Assembly: GCA_025928335.1 (NCBI GenBank)
Contig: JAICJQ010000028.1
Location: 1-33,884 of the forward strand
Direction: 5' to 3'
Source: Gemmatimonadaceae bacterium
GTDB lineage: Bacteria; Gemmatimonadota; Gemmatimonadetes; Gemmatimonadales; Gemmatimonadaceae
DNA length: 33,884 nt
A program made the position numbers and the translations under genes. A model generated the notes under the pieces. The model did no database searches, had not been told where the DNA came from, and saw only the letters and a program-made list of their open reading frames with translations. Below, in pieces: positions 16,310 through 23,680 of this stretch (its first letter is position 1; each line of letters begins with the position of its first letter).

Positions 16310-17140
16310 CTACTCCGCCTGCTCCACTGGCACCGTGAAGTAGAACCGGCTCCCCGATCCAAGCGTACTCTCCACCCAGATCCGTCCACCGTGGAGCTCG
16401 ACGAGCTTGCGGGCGATCGTCAGCCCAAGCCCGGTCCCATGGTGCGGTCGCGACGGCGTCGCATCCACCTGCGCGAACTCGCGGAAGATGAGATCGTGGT
16501 GCTCCGGCGCGATCCCGACGCCGGTGTCGCCGACTTCAACGATTTGCGCTTCGGGCGATTCGCCCGGCGCACGCGACGCCCGCAACCACACGCGCCCGCC
16601 GGACGGCGTGAACTCGATGGCGTTGCCGAGCAAGTTGCCGACGACGTGCGCGATCTTCTCACGGTCCGCGATGACAGCCGTGAGTCCAGGCTCCGACTCT
16701 ACCCACAACGTCAGCCGTTTCTTCTTGAGCAGCGACTCATTGAGCTTGCTGACCTGCTCCAGCACTTCCTTGATCGCGAAGCGCGTCGTCACGAGCGCGA
16801 GCTGATTCGCCGCGCCGCGCGCGTACGTCAGGATCTCCCCTACCTGGTTGAGCAGTTGCCGTCCGCCGCTGATGATTCCACGGACGCTCTCCAGCTGGCG
16901 CGGCGTCAGGTCGCCCAGAATACCGTCGCGCAGGATCTCCGCGTGCGTGATCACGGCTGTGAGCGGTGTGCGCAGATCGTGCGAGATGTTTGCCAGGAAC
17001 TGCGTCTTCAACGCGTCGCGCGCGCGCAGATCCGAGATCTCCGTGATCGCTTCCTTCAACCGGGCTTCAAGGATGGCGACCCGGGCTTCGGGCGCGTTCA
17101 GTGTCGTCAACGGCTCGCTGGCGGCATCTACCCGACTCAT
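16310..17140 (-). CDS. Soluble sensor histidine kinase
   Basis: The 276-residue kinase has no membrane helix and no PAS, GAF or other sensor domain that I can see. A short coiled coil (ARVAILEARLKEAITEISDL, about residues 20-40) leads into the HisKA domain, with the phospho-His in FLANISHDLRTPLTAVI. The ATPase domain has the N box NLLGNAIEFTPSGG, G1 VGDTGVGIAP, F box IFREFAQVD and G2 HGTGLGLTIARKL. The ATG at 17140 overlaps the ABC transporter stop by 4 bases (ATGA), so its synthesis is coupled to the exporter. Sensing may thus happen through the exporter or through the coiled coil. It phosphorylates, presumably, the receiver encoded just downstream. Confidence 0.93.
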   Translation of the reverse strand: MSRVDAASEPLTTLNAPEARVAILEARLKEAITEISDLRARDALKTQFLANISHDLRTPLTAVITHAEILRDGILGDLTPRQLESVRGIISGGRQLLNQVGEILTYARGAANQLALVTTRFAIKEVLEQVSKLNESLLKKKRLTLWVESEPGLTAVIADREKIAHVVGNLLGNAIEFTPSGGRVWLRASRAPGESPEAQIVEVGDTGVGIAPEHHDLIFREFAQVDATPSRPHHGTGLGLTIARKLVELHGGRIWVESTLGSGSRFYFTVPVEQAE

Positions 17141-18960
17141 GCGCGTAACGTACCTTCCGAAATTGTCCCTGCCAACTCGTCCTCCCCGTCCGTTTCGATC
17201 GAGTCTTCGAGTTGCTGCCGATTGAGCAATGTCCAGTAACGCCCGCCTGCGGCAATTAATTCCGCGTGCGTACCCTGCTCGACAATATGGCCTTCGTCCA
17301 ACACGATGATCCAACTGGCGTCCCGGATGGCGCTTATGCGGTGCGACGCGATCATTGCCGTCCGACCAGCCAACGCATCTCGCAGCGAATGCAGGATTTC
17401 CGCTTCCGTGTGAGTATCGACCGCCGACAGCGCGTCATCCAACAGCACGATGCTTGGGCGCCGAGCTAATGCGCGCGCCAAGGCAGCCCGCTGCTTTTGA
17501 CCGCCCGACAAGTTGATTCCACGCTCGCCGAGCATCGTCTCGTACCCGCCAGGGAACGACTTGATCGTCTCCGATAGCTGAGCGATCTCGGCTGCCCACT
17601 CGCCTGAACCGTCGTCGTCCGTTCCGTACTGCAGGTTGTTTCCGATCGCGTCGCTGAACAAAAAGCTCTCCTGCGGGACGTAGCCGATCTGCTGGCGCAA
17701 CTCGGTCAGGCCGATGTCCCGAATTGCTACCCCGTCGATCAAAATCTCCCCTTCCTGCGGATCGAAGATCCGCGGCACCAGATCCATCAACGCGCTCTTC
17801 CCGCTTGCCGTCGCCCCGACAACGCCGATCGTCGCGCCGGCCGGCACGGTGAACGTGATGCCGCGCAGCACCCAACGCGTCGGTTGACCAGCCTCCGTCG
17901 GATAATGGAATCCGACATTCCGAAATTCGATCGAGCGTCCGGTCGCGGACGTCGGCAGCGTCCTCGCGGCGACCGGCTCCGGCAGCGTGGGTGATGCATC
18001 AAGGACTTCCAGGAGACGCGCCATCGACGCCGCGCCGCGCTGGAACAGATTGATCACCCAGCCGAGCGCGATCAGTGGCCAGGTGAGCATCCCGAGGTAC
18101 ATCCCGAACGCGACGTAGCTTCCCACGCTGATCGTCCCGTTGAGCACGAGCGTTCCTCCGAACCCGACGACGGCGACCATCCCGAGTCCGGCGAAAATCG
18201 AGAAGCCCGGCTGCATGATCCCGTACAGCCGAATGAGATTCATGTTTTTATCGAGGTACTGTTCGTTCAGCACTCCGAACCGCGCCTCTTCCGCCTCTTC
18301 CTGCCGGAATGCGCGAACGATCCGCACCCCGGCCAGATTCTCCTGCGCCATCGTCGTCAGGTCGCTAAAGTGGGCTTGCACCGACTCGAAGCGCGCGTGG
18401 ATGTGGCGACCGAGCAAAAGCCCGAGCACAGGCAGCAGGGTCATTGGCAGCGCGGCGACGAGAGTCAGCAGCGGAGAGATGTGAAGCATGAACCCGATCG
18501 CGAACGCCCCGCCCGCGATGGTGTTCGCCAGGTACATGATCGCCGGGCCAACCGCCTGACGGACCGCGCTCAGGTCGTTGGTCAACCGGGCCATCAGGTC
18601 TCCGGTGCGGACACGCGAGTAATACGTCGCGTCGAGCCGCTCCAGATGAGTGAACAGCTCATTCCGCAGGTCGTACTCGATCCATCGGCTCACGCCGTTG
18701 AGCAGCTCGCGCATCCAGAACCGGCCCACGCCGGCGACGAGCGAGACACCGATCATCTCCGCGGCCAACCACCAGATCGCGCGCACCGGGACGCCGTTTC
18801 GAATGCCGTCCACGGCTCGTCGTAGGAACCAGGGCGCTACGCTTGAGAACGCCGCCGATGTGACCACGAGCACAATGCCCGAGGCAACAGAACGCCAATA
18901 TGGTTGGTAGTAAGGAAGGAGCCGTCGAAGCACCGGCAAAGCGGGTACGTGCCTTGCCAC
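17137..18960 (-). CDS. ABC exporter with fused membrane and ATPase domains (MsbA/multidrug type)
   Basis: This 607-residue type I exporter half-transporter probably acts as a homodimer in the inner membrane, flipping lipids or exporting hydrophobic compounds or peptides. Six helices span residues 20-320, with the intracellular-loop signature DYDLRNELFTHLERL-like WIEYDLRNELFTHLERLDA and YYSRVRTGDLMARLTND. The ATPase domain has Walker A VVGATASGKSALMD, Q-loop IGYVPQESFLFSD, signature NLSGGQKQR, Walker B SIVLLDDALSAVD and H-loop ASHRIS. The catalytic Glu after Walker B is Asp here (LLDD-A), meaning this site may hydrolyse slowly or pair with another half. The start is GTG at 18960. It heads the operon with the kinase and receiver, and its start is 28 bases from the divergent lipoprotein gene. 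Confidence 0.93.
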   Translation of the reverse strand: MARHVPALPVLRRLLPYYQPYWRSVASGIVLVVTSAAFSSVAPWFLRRAVDGIRNGVPVRAIWWLAAEMIGVSLVAGVGRFWMRELLNGVSRWIEYDLRNELFTHLERLDATYYSRVRTGDLMARLTNDLSAVRQAVGPAIMYLANTIAGGAFAIGFMLHISPLLTLVAALPMTLLPVLGLLLGRHIHARFESVQAHFSDLTTMAQENLAGVRIVRAFRQEEAEEARFGVLNEQYLDKNMNLIRLYGIMQPGFSIFAGLGMVAVVGFGGTLVLNGTISVGSYVAFGMYLGMLTWPLIALGWVINLFQRGAASMARLLEVLDASPTLPEPVAARTLPTSATGRSIEFRNVGFHYPTEAGQPTRWVLRGITFTVPAGATIGVVGATASGKSALMDLVPRIFDPQEGEILIDGVAIRDIGLTELRQQIGYVPQESFLFSDAIGNNLQYGTDDDGSGEWAAEIAQLSETIKSFPGGYETMLGERGINLSGGQKQRAALARALARRPSIVLLDDALSAVDTHTEAEILHSLRDALAGRTAMIASHRISAIRDASWIIVLDEGHIVEQGTHAELIAAGGRYWTLLNRQQLEDSIETDGEDELAGTISEGTLRA

Positions 18961-18975
18961 GGTTCAGCTCACCCC

Positions 18976-18981
18976 AGGAGG
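18976..18981 (+). promoter_or_regulatory. Shine-Dalgarno site of the glycine-zipper lipoprotein
   Basis: A perfect AGGAGG lies 7 bases upstream of the ATG at 18989 and decides that start. Only 28 bases separate this gene from the divergent ABC exporter start, so promoters must lie within coding sequence. Confidence 0.9.
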
Positions 18982-18988
18982 AATACGC

Positions 18989-19900
18989 ATGTTGAAATAT
19001 ACCCGTCGTTTGGGACCGTCCCTGCTCGTTGCGGCCGCGCTCCTCGGTGCTTGCAGCGCCGAGTCGAAGAAGGGGCCCGATAGCGTGGCGCTCGGTGCCG
19101 ACACGACGTTGAATCGTGACCTCGCCATGGCGAATCACGACTCCACCGCGCAGCCCCAGCTCAAGGACGTTCCAGCGTCCCCGCCGGCTGCAGCGCCGGA
19201 GAAGAGTGCGCCCGTACGGAGCACACCAAAGGCGACACCCAAGTCAACGCCAAAATCAGCACCCAAAGCGAGCTCGCCTCCGCCGCAGCCCGCGGCGACG
19301 ACTACACCAAGCGGTAACACCGTCACCACCAATCCGAACGCCGGCAAGAATAGCTCGGCCAGCGGCGGCGGAGCAGTCGGATCGATCCCGGCCGGCGCCA
19401 CGCTCACCGCGAGCTCGAGCGCGCGCGTCTGCACGAACACGAACAACGTCGGTGATCACGTGACCGCGACGATCGCCAACGCCGTCACCGGCTCCAACGG
19501 TGCGGCGATTCCCGCCGGCGCGACCCTCAACCTCACCGTGACTCGCCTCAAGCGCAGTGAGAACTCGAACGACCCCGTCGTGCTCGAGTTCGCGGTGAAC
19601 AGCGTCACCTTCGACGGCCACACCTACCCGATCGAAGGCTCGATCGAGTCGGCGAGCGTCGAGCGCGTCAAGGATCAGCCAGGCGACAAGACCGCCCAAA
19701 AAGTTGCCATCGGCGCCGTCGCCGGCGCCATCGCCGGCAAGATCCTCGGCAAGAGCACCAAGGGCGCAGTCATCGGCGGCGCCGCAGGAGCAGCCGCGGG
19801 TGCCGCAGCGGCATCGGCTACCGCGAACTATCAGGGGTGTGTGCCAGCCGGCGGACAAATAGTCGTGAAGCTCACTTCCCCGGCGACGGTAAGGGCGTAG
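18989..19900 (+). CDS. Lipoprotein with Pro/Lys-rich linker and glycine-zipper segment
   Basis: The 303-residue protein has a lipoprotein signal (VAAALLGACSAESKK, cysteine near residue 22). A low-complexity Ala/Pro/Lys/Ser linker (TPKATPKSTPKSAPKASSPP, about residues 75-95) follows, made of imperfect 12-15-base repeats in the DNA. The folded part (about 130-220) is beta-rich (IPAGATLTASSSARVCTNTN, then LEFAVNSVTFDGHTYPIEGS). A glycine zipper follows at about 240-275 (AIGAVAGAIAGKILGKSTKG, then AVIGGAAGAAAGAAAA), as in proteins that insert into or span the envelope. It ends with a beta strand, GGQIVVKLTSPATVRA. The linker could cross the peptidoglycan. No precise family or function is recognised. 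Confidence 0.85.
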   Translation: MLKYTRRLGPSLLVAAALLGACSAESKKGPDSVALGADTTLNRDLAMANHDSTAQPQLKDVPASPPAAAPEKSAPVRSTPKATPKSTPKSAPKASSPPPQPAATTTPSGNTVTTNPNAGKNSSASGGGAVGSIPAGATLTASSSARVCTNTNNVGDHVTATIANAVTGSNGAAIPAGATLNLTVTRLKRSENSNDPVVLEFAVNSVTFDGHTYPIEGSIESASVERVKDQPGDKTAQKVAIGAVAGAIAGKILGKSTKGAVIGGAAGAAAGAAAASATANYQGCVPAGGQIVVKLTSPATVRA

Positions 19901-19970
19901 GACTGCGCAACTGCGGGAACTGCGGAGATAACGTGAACCGCGGAACTAACGTCACCGCGTGAAACAGCGA
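19901..19970 (+). repeat. 18-bp repeat array following the lipoprotein gene
   Basis: Starting directly after the stop codon there are about four sense-oriented units. The clearest are CTGCGGAGATAACGTGAA and CCGCGGAACTAACGTCA; the first and last units are more degenerate. They belong to the same family as 9221-9307 and lead straight into the terminator at 19979. Confidence 0.8.
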
Positions 19971-19978
19971 AGACACAG

Positions 19979-20013
19979 AACGGCGGCGAGGACTAGTCCT
20001 CGCCGCCGTTTTT
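19979..20013 (+). terminator. Perfect-palindrome intrinsic terminator
   Basis: Positions 19979-20010 form a perfect 32-base palindrome, AACGGCGGCGAGGA/CTAG/TCCTCGCCGCCGTT, that runs into five T residues (20009-20013). It terminates the lipoprotein gene on the plus strand. Only two A residues precede it, so minus-strand termination is weaker, though the hairpin is symmetric. Confidence 0.92.
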
Positions 20014-20035
20014 GCCACCGTTCACTCCGTCCGCC

Positions 20036-20166
20036 ACTCGCGCAGTTTCACGCCCTTCCGTTATTCCCGTTGTTCGCGTTATCCCGCCCTTCCGTTATCT
20101 CCGCAGTTCCCGGTATCCCCGCCGTTCACGGTATCCCCGCACTTCGCACTTCGCAGTTCAGCGGCT
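20036..20166 (-). repeat. 18-bp repeat array following the ggt gene
   Basis: About seven units run up to the ggt stop at 20167. Read on that gene's strand they include GTGCGGGGATACCGTGAA, CGGCGGGGATACCGGGAA, CTGCGGAGATAACGGAA and GGGCGGGATAACGCGAA. The array is inverted relative to 19901-19970, with the palindrome terminator in between. The layout repeats the one at 9200-9541. Confidence 0.9.
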
Positions 20167-21951
20167 TCAGTATCCCACCGCCTTCCCACTCGACCGTGGA
20201 TCCGGCATCCCGAAGTACCCTCCCCGAACTTTCATCACCGCGTTGATCAGTCCGACCCCGCCGATCGGCGAAACGCCGTAGCCCATTCCACGAAGCGAAT
20301 CCACCACCGCCGGAAACAAACCATTCCGCTCGTACTGCAGCGTATCCGGCAACGCTTGATGGTGGATCCTGGGCGCACTCACCGCGTCCGACAAAATCAT
20401 GTGATGATCGAGCACGTTGAGAATCACCTGCGACGTGCTCGTGATGATTCTCGGTCCTCCACGCGAGCCGACAACGAGCAGTAACGATCTGTCTCGATCG
20501 AGCACGATCGTCGGCGACATCGCGCTCAGCATTCGCTTGCCCGGCTGAATCGCGTTCGCTTCGCCTTGCACGAGCCCGAACATATTCGGCTTCCCCGGCG
20601 CCGCGGCGAAGTCGTCCATCTCGTCGTTCATGAAGAACCCCGCGCCACGCACGTAGACCCCCGAGCCGTACAACGCGTTCAACGTCGTCGTCGTCGCCAC
20701 CGCGTTGCCCCGCGCGTCGGCCACCGAGTAGTGCGTCGTCTCGTTTCCCTCGCGCATCGTCCGCGACACCGACGGCGTCGGCGTTACACGGTCGCGGCCG
20801 ATCGTCGCTCGCAGCTTGCTCGCGTACGCCTTGTCGGTGAGCTCCTTCATCGGCACGGGAACGAACGCGGGATCGGCGAGCTTCTCGTTTCGATCGATGA
20901 ACGCGCGCTGATAGGCCGAGCCCAGAATGTGTTCGTATTCCGCGCTGCCGAACGGCGGGAGGGTGGGGAACCCCTCGAGGATGTTGAGCGTCTCCGTCAC
21001 CGTAACACCGCCCGACGACGACGGCGGCATCGTGTACAGCGTGTAGCCGCGATAGGTCGAGACGACCGGCTCACGCCACACCGGCTGATACTTCGCCAAA
21101 TCTTCTTTCGTGATGATCCCACCGTCCTTCCGCATCTCTTCGGCGATCGCGTCGGCCGTCGGCCCCGCGTAGAATCCCGCCGCGCCCTGTTCGGCGATCC
21201 GGCGCAGCGTCGCCGCGAGCTCCGGTCGTCGCAGCGTCTTGCCGACAGCGTCGGCCCCACGATACGGCCCGAATGGCTCGGCGCCCGCGAACTGCGAGAT
21301 CAACCGCCAGTTCGACTGAAAGGAGCCCGCAAGCGCCGCGTCCACGATGAACCCTCGCTCAGCGTAGCGAATCGCCGGCGCCATCACGTCGGCGAGCTTC
21401 ATGGTTCCGTATTTCGCGAGCGCCGCCGTCAAACCCGCGACGGCACCCGGCACTCCGCTCGCCAACGGTCCCACGATGCTTTTGTCCGTGAGATTCCCTT
21501 CGGCGTCGAGATACATGTTCCGCGTCGCCGCCAGCGGCGCGACCTCTCGATAGTCGAGCGCCGCGGATCGTCCGTCGGCCATGTGGATCACCATGTACCC
21601 GCCGCCGCCGATGTTGCCGGCCTCCGGATACACCACGGCGAGCGCGAATCCAACCGCCACCGCCGCGTCCACCGCGTTCCCACCCTGTTTCAAAATCTCA
21701 ACGCCAGCCTCACTCGCCAACGGCGCGTCGCTCGAGATCATCGCATGCGGGGCGAACGTCGCCGCTTTCCCCGCCTTGTAGGGCCACGCCGCCGGAAAGA
21801 CCGCCGGCTTCGTCCCGGGCGGATAGCCGGCAACACCCGTCATCACCCTCGGCTGCCCGCCAACGTCCGTCGCCCCCGACGGCGGCCCAGCTTGCCGGTG
21901 ACATGCAGTAAGAAGAAGAATGCCCAGACCGAATGAGACTTTTCTCATCAT
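20167..21951 (-). CDS. ggt: Gamma-glutamyltransferase (glutathione hydrolase) lipoprotein precursor
   Basis: This enzyme cleaves gamma-glutamyl bonds of glutathione and related peptides in the periplasm or at the cell surface. The precursor self-cleaves into two subunits. The 594-residue protein starts with a lipoprotein-type signal (MMRKVSFGLGILLLTAC). Family blocks are HAMISSDAPLASEAGVEILK, GGNAVDAAVAVGFAL, GNIGGGGYMVIHM, PPSSSGGVTV, the autoprocessing site NETTHYSVADARGNAVATTT (nucleophile is the first Thr of TTHYSV), FFMNDEMDDF, MLSAMSPTIV and GSRGGPRIITS. Length and all key motifs are normal. A lipobox cysteine is less usual than a simple signal peptide. The start is ATG 21951 or 21948. 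It is preceded by a short repeat region and is convergent with the glycine-zipper lipoprotein. Confidence 0.96.
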   Translation of the reverse strand: MMRKVSFGLGILLLTACHRQAGPPSGATDVGGQPRVMTGVAGYPPGTKPAVFPAAWPYKAGKAATFAPHAMISSDAPLASEAGVEILKQGGNAVDAAVAVGFALAVVYPEAGNIGGGGYMVIHMADGRSAALDYREVAPLAATRNMYLDAEGNLTDKSIVGPLASGVPGAVAGLTAALAKYGTMKLADVMAPAIRYAERGFIVDAALAGSFQSNWRLISQFAGAEPFGPYRGADAVGKTLRRPELAATLRRIAEQGAAGFYAGPTADAIAEEMRKDGGIITKEDLAKYQPVWREPVVSTYRGYTLYTMPPSSSGGVTVTETLNILEGFPTLPPFGSAEYEHILGSAYQRAFIDRNEKLADPAFVPVPMKELTDKAYASKLRATIGRDRVTPTPSVSRTMREGNETTHYSVADARGNAVATTTTLNALYGSGVYVRGAGFFMNDEMDDFAAAPGKPNMFGLVQGEANAIQPGKRMLSAMSPTIVLDRDRSLLLVVGSRGGPRIITSTSQVILNVLDHHMILSDAVSAPRIHHQALPDTLQYERNGLFPAVVDSLRGMGYGVSPIGGVGLINAVMKVRGGYFGMPDPRSSGKAVGY

Positions 21952-21959
21952 GACAAGAC

Positions 21960-22018
21960 CCCAACGATTCCCGCGTTAGCCCGCGCCTGTCCGCGTTAGC
22001 CCGCGGCAGTTCCAATCC
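21960..22018 (-). repeat. Two GC-rich repeat units after the barrel-protein gene
   Basis: Read on the minus strand, two units share GCGCGGGCTAACGCGG with slight differences (CCGCGGGCTAACGCGGA and GGCGCGGGCTAACGCGGGAA). They lie between the stop of the barrel gene (22061) and the start of ggt (21951). The GGCTAACG core resembles the GGATAACG core of the 18-bp arrays, and the orientation relative to the upstream gene is the same. I treat it as a divergent member of that family. Confidence 0.55.
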
Positions 22019-22060
22019 CGACGAATCGTCCCGTCAAGGAAGTCCGACGTCGGCGAAGGG

Positions 22061-22690
22061 CTAAAAGCCAATGCGAGCCCCAATCCGAAACGTCAACTGC
22101 CTCGGCGCCTCGGCGTTCGTCGCATTCCCCTGCGAATGCAGAATGATGTCCCACTGCTCGCCGACGTACATGTCCATGTTCGGCGCAAACCCGTAGCCGA
22201 GTCCACCGCCGAACCCGAAGGTAAAGTCGTTGCTCGAGCCGGAGGCCAGATCAGTCCCCGTCGTCTTGTCCCGGAAGTGGCTGAACTGGGTGATTCCGCC
22301 CTCGAGATTGTACATCCCGTGGAATCCAAGCCCGCTCCCCGCGTGCACGAACGCCAACCACTGCGTGATGTCACCCGTGGCCGAGCACCCACCCAGACAG
22401 TTGGTCGTAAATCCCTGATACGTCATCGGCGCCGTCGCGAAACCGGCACTGATTCCGGCCGACACGCCCCGCTGGATCGTCTTCTCGAACGTCGCTCGGA
22501 TCTGCGACGAGTAGCCGAACGCCCAGTGGCTGTTCGTGGCGCCGTCGCTCATCGATGTCCCGTCGAGGTAGCCGTACGACAAACCGACCCAATACCCCGG
22601 CTCCCCGATCCCGCCGCGCGGAATTCGCGGACCCTGCGCGACGGCGGTCGCGGCGGCGACCATCAGCATCACAATACCGCGTCGAAGCAT
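22061..22690 (-). CDS. Outer-membrane beta-barrel protein
   Basis: The 209-residue protein has a signal peptide (MLRRGIVMLMVAAATAVAQ). The mature protein is rich in Gly and aromatic residues in alternating strands (YWVGLSYGYLDGTSM, GVSAGISAGFATAPMTYQGF, FTFGFGGGLGYGFAPNMDMY) and ends in the barrel-assembly signature TFRIGARIGF with a terminal Phe. It has two cysteines in TNCLGGCS, perhaps a surface loop disulfide. It is likely an 8- to 10-stranded barrel of unknown ligand. The start ATG 22690 has GAGGG five bases upstream. It is divergent from murQ, with 54 bases between the starts. Confidence 0.82.
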   Translation of the reverse strand: MLRRGIVMLMVAAATAVAQGPRIPRGGIGEPGYWVGLSYGYLDGTSMSDGATNSHWAFGYSSQIRATFEKTIQRGVSAGISAGFATAPMTYQGFTTNCLGGCSATGDITQWLAFVHAGSGLGFHGMYNLEGGITQFSHFRDKTTGTDLASGSSNDFTFGFGGGLGYGFAPNMDMYVGEQWDIILHSQGNATNAEAPRQLTFRIGARIGF

Positions 22691-22704
22691 TTAACCCTCA
22701 TCTG

Positions 22705-22734
22705 TTGCGGGTCGCGCGCGACGCCGCGTAAGTT
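22705..22734 (+). promoter_or_regulatory. Candidate murQ promoter
   Basis: TTGCGG (22705-22710) and TAAGTT (22729-22734) are spaced 18 bases, a weak sigma-70 match. The expected start of transcription is only a few bases before the murQ ATG (22745), so the message would be nearly leaderless. The call rests on this pattern only. Confidence 0.25.
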
Positions 22735-22744
22735 AGCTGGCGAC

Positions 22745-23680
22745 ATGACGTTCATCGACCCCCGGCTGACCGAGCGCCGCAACCCCCGCAGCGCCGAGAT
22801 CGATCTCGCGTCGCCGCTCGAGATCGTCGATTTAATAAACACCGAAGACCGCACCATCCCCCACGTCGTGGCCACCCAGCGCGAGGCGATCGCTCGCGCC
22901 ATCGACAAGGCCGAGGCAACCTTCCGGAGCGGCGGCCGCCTCTTCTACGTCGGCGCGGGAACGTCCGGCAGGCTCGGCGTGCTCGATGCCTCCGAATGCA
23001 CCCCCACCTTTGGTGTTGACCCTGAGATGGTCCAGGGCGTCATCGCCGGCGGGTTCAAAGCGCTCACACGTTCGCAGGAAGGCGCCGAGGATCGCATCGA
23101 GAGCGCCGTCGAAGATCTCACCGAGCGCGGCGTGCGCGCCGGTGACTTCGTCATCGGCATCGCCGCATCCGGCACCACGCCCTATGTCCGACGCGCCCTC
23201 GAATACGCTCGCGGCATCGGCGCCGCGACGGGTCTCGTCGCCTGCTCGCCGCCCCCCGACGACACACTCGCCGCCGTCGACATTCTCATTCTGCCCATCA
23301 CCGGCCCCGAAGTCGTCACCGGTTCGACGCGCATGAAAGCCGGCACCGCCACCAAGATGGTGCTCAACATGATCACCACGGGCGCGATGATCCGGCTCGG
23401 CAAGACCTACGGCAACCTCATGGTCGACCTGCGCGCATCGAACAACAAGCTCAGGGACCGCAGTGAGAGAATTCTCATGGAGGTTTGCGAGGTCGATCGC
23501 GCCAAGGCGCGCGAGTTGCTCGACGCCGCCGGCGGCATAGTGAAGACCGCGATCGTGATGTACTTCCTCCACGAATCGCGCGAAGAGGCAGAACGCGCGC
23601 TCGACAATGGCAACGGCGTGATCCGTCGCATCGTCCACCGCCCGCCGCCTCCGGTCAGTCCCTCTTCCTCCGCGCCGTGA
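22745..23680 (+). CDS. murQ: N-acetylmuramic acid 6-phosphate etherase
   Basis: MurQ splits MurNAc-6-phosphate into GlcNAc-6-phosphate and D-lactate in the cytoplasm during peptidoglycan recycling. The 311-residue SIS-fold protein shows the family start LTERRNPRSAEIDLASPLEI, the sugar-phosphate site YVGAGTSGRLGVLDASEC with catalytic Glu84, GAED with Glu115, AASGTTPYVRRAL, and GSTRMKAGTATKMVLNMIT. Length and catalytic residues agree with known MurQ. A short Pro/Ser tail (PPPPVSPSSSAP) is added at the C-terminus. The ATG at 22745 gives the conventional start. The stop overlaps the anmK start by 4 bases (GTGA), so this is a two-gene operon for anhydro-MurNAc use. Confidence 0.97.
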   Translation: MTFIDPRLTERRNPRSAEIDLASPLEIVDLINTEDRTIPHVVATQREAIARAIDKAEATFRSGGRLFYVGAGTSGRLGVLDASECTPTFGVDPEMVQGVIAGGFKALTRSQEGAEDRIESAVEDLTERGVRAGDFVIGIAASGTTPYVRRALEYARGIGAATGLVACSPPPDDTLAAVDILILPITGPEVVTGSTRMKAGTATKMVLNMITTGAMIRLGKTYGNLMVDLRASNNKLRDRSERILMEVCEVDRAKARELLDAAGGIVKTAIVMYFLHESREEAERALDNGNGVIRRIVHRPPPPVSPSSSAP

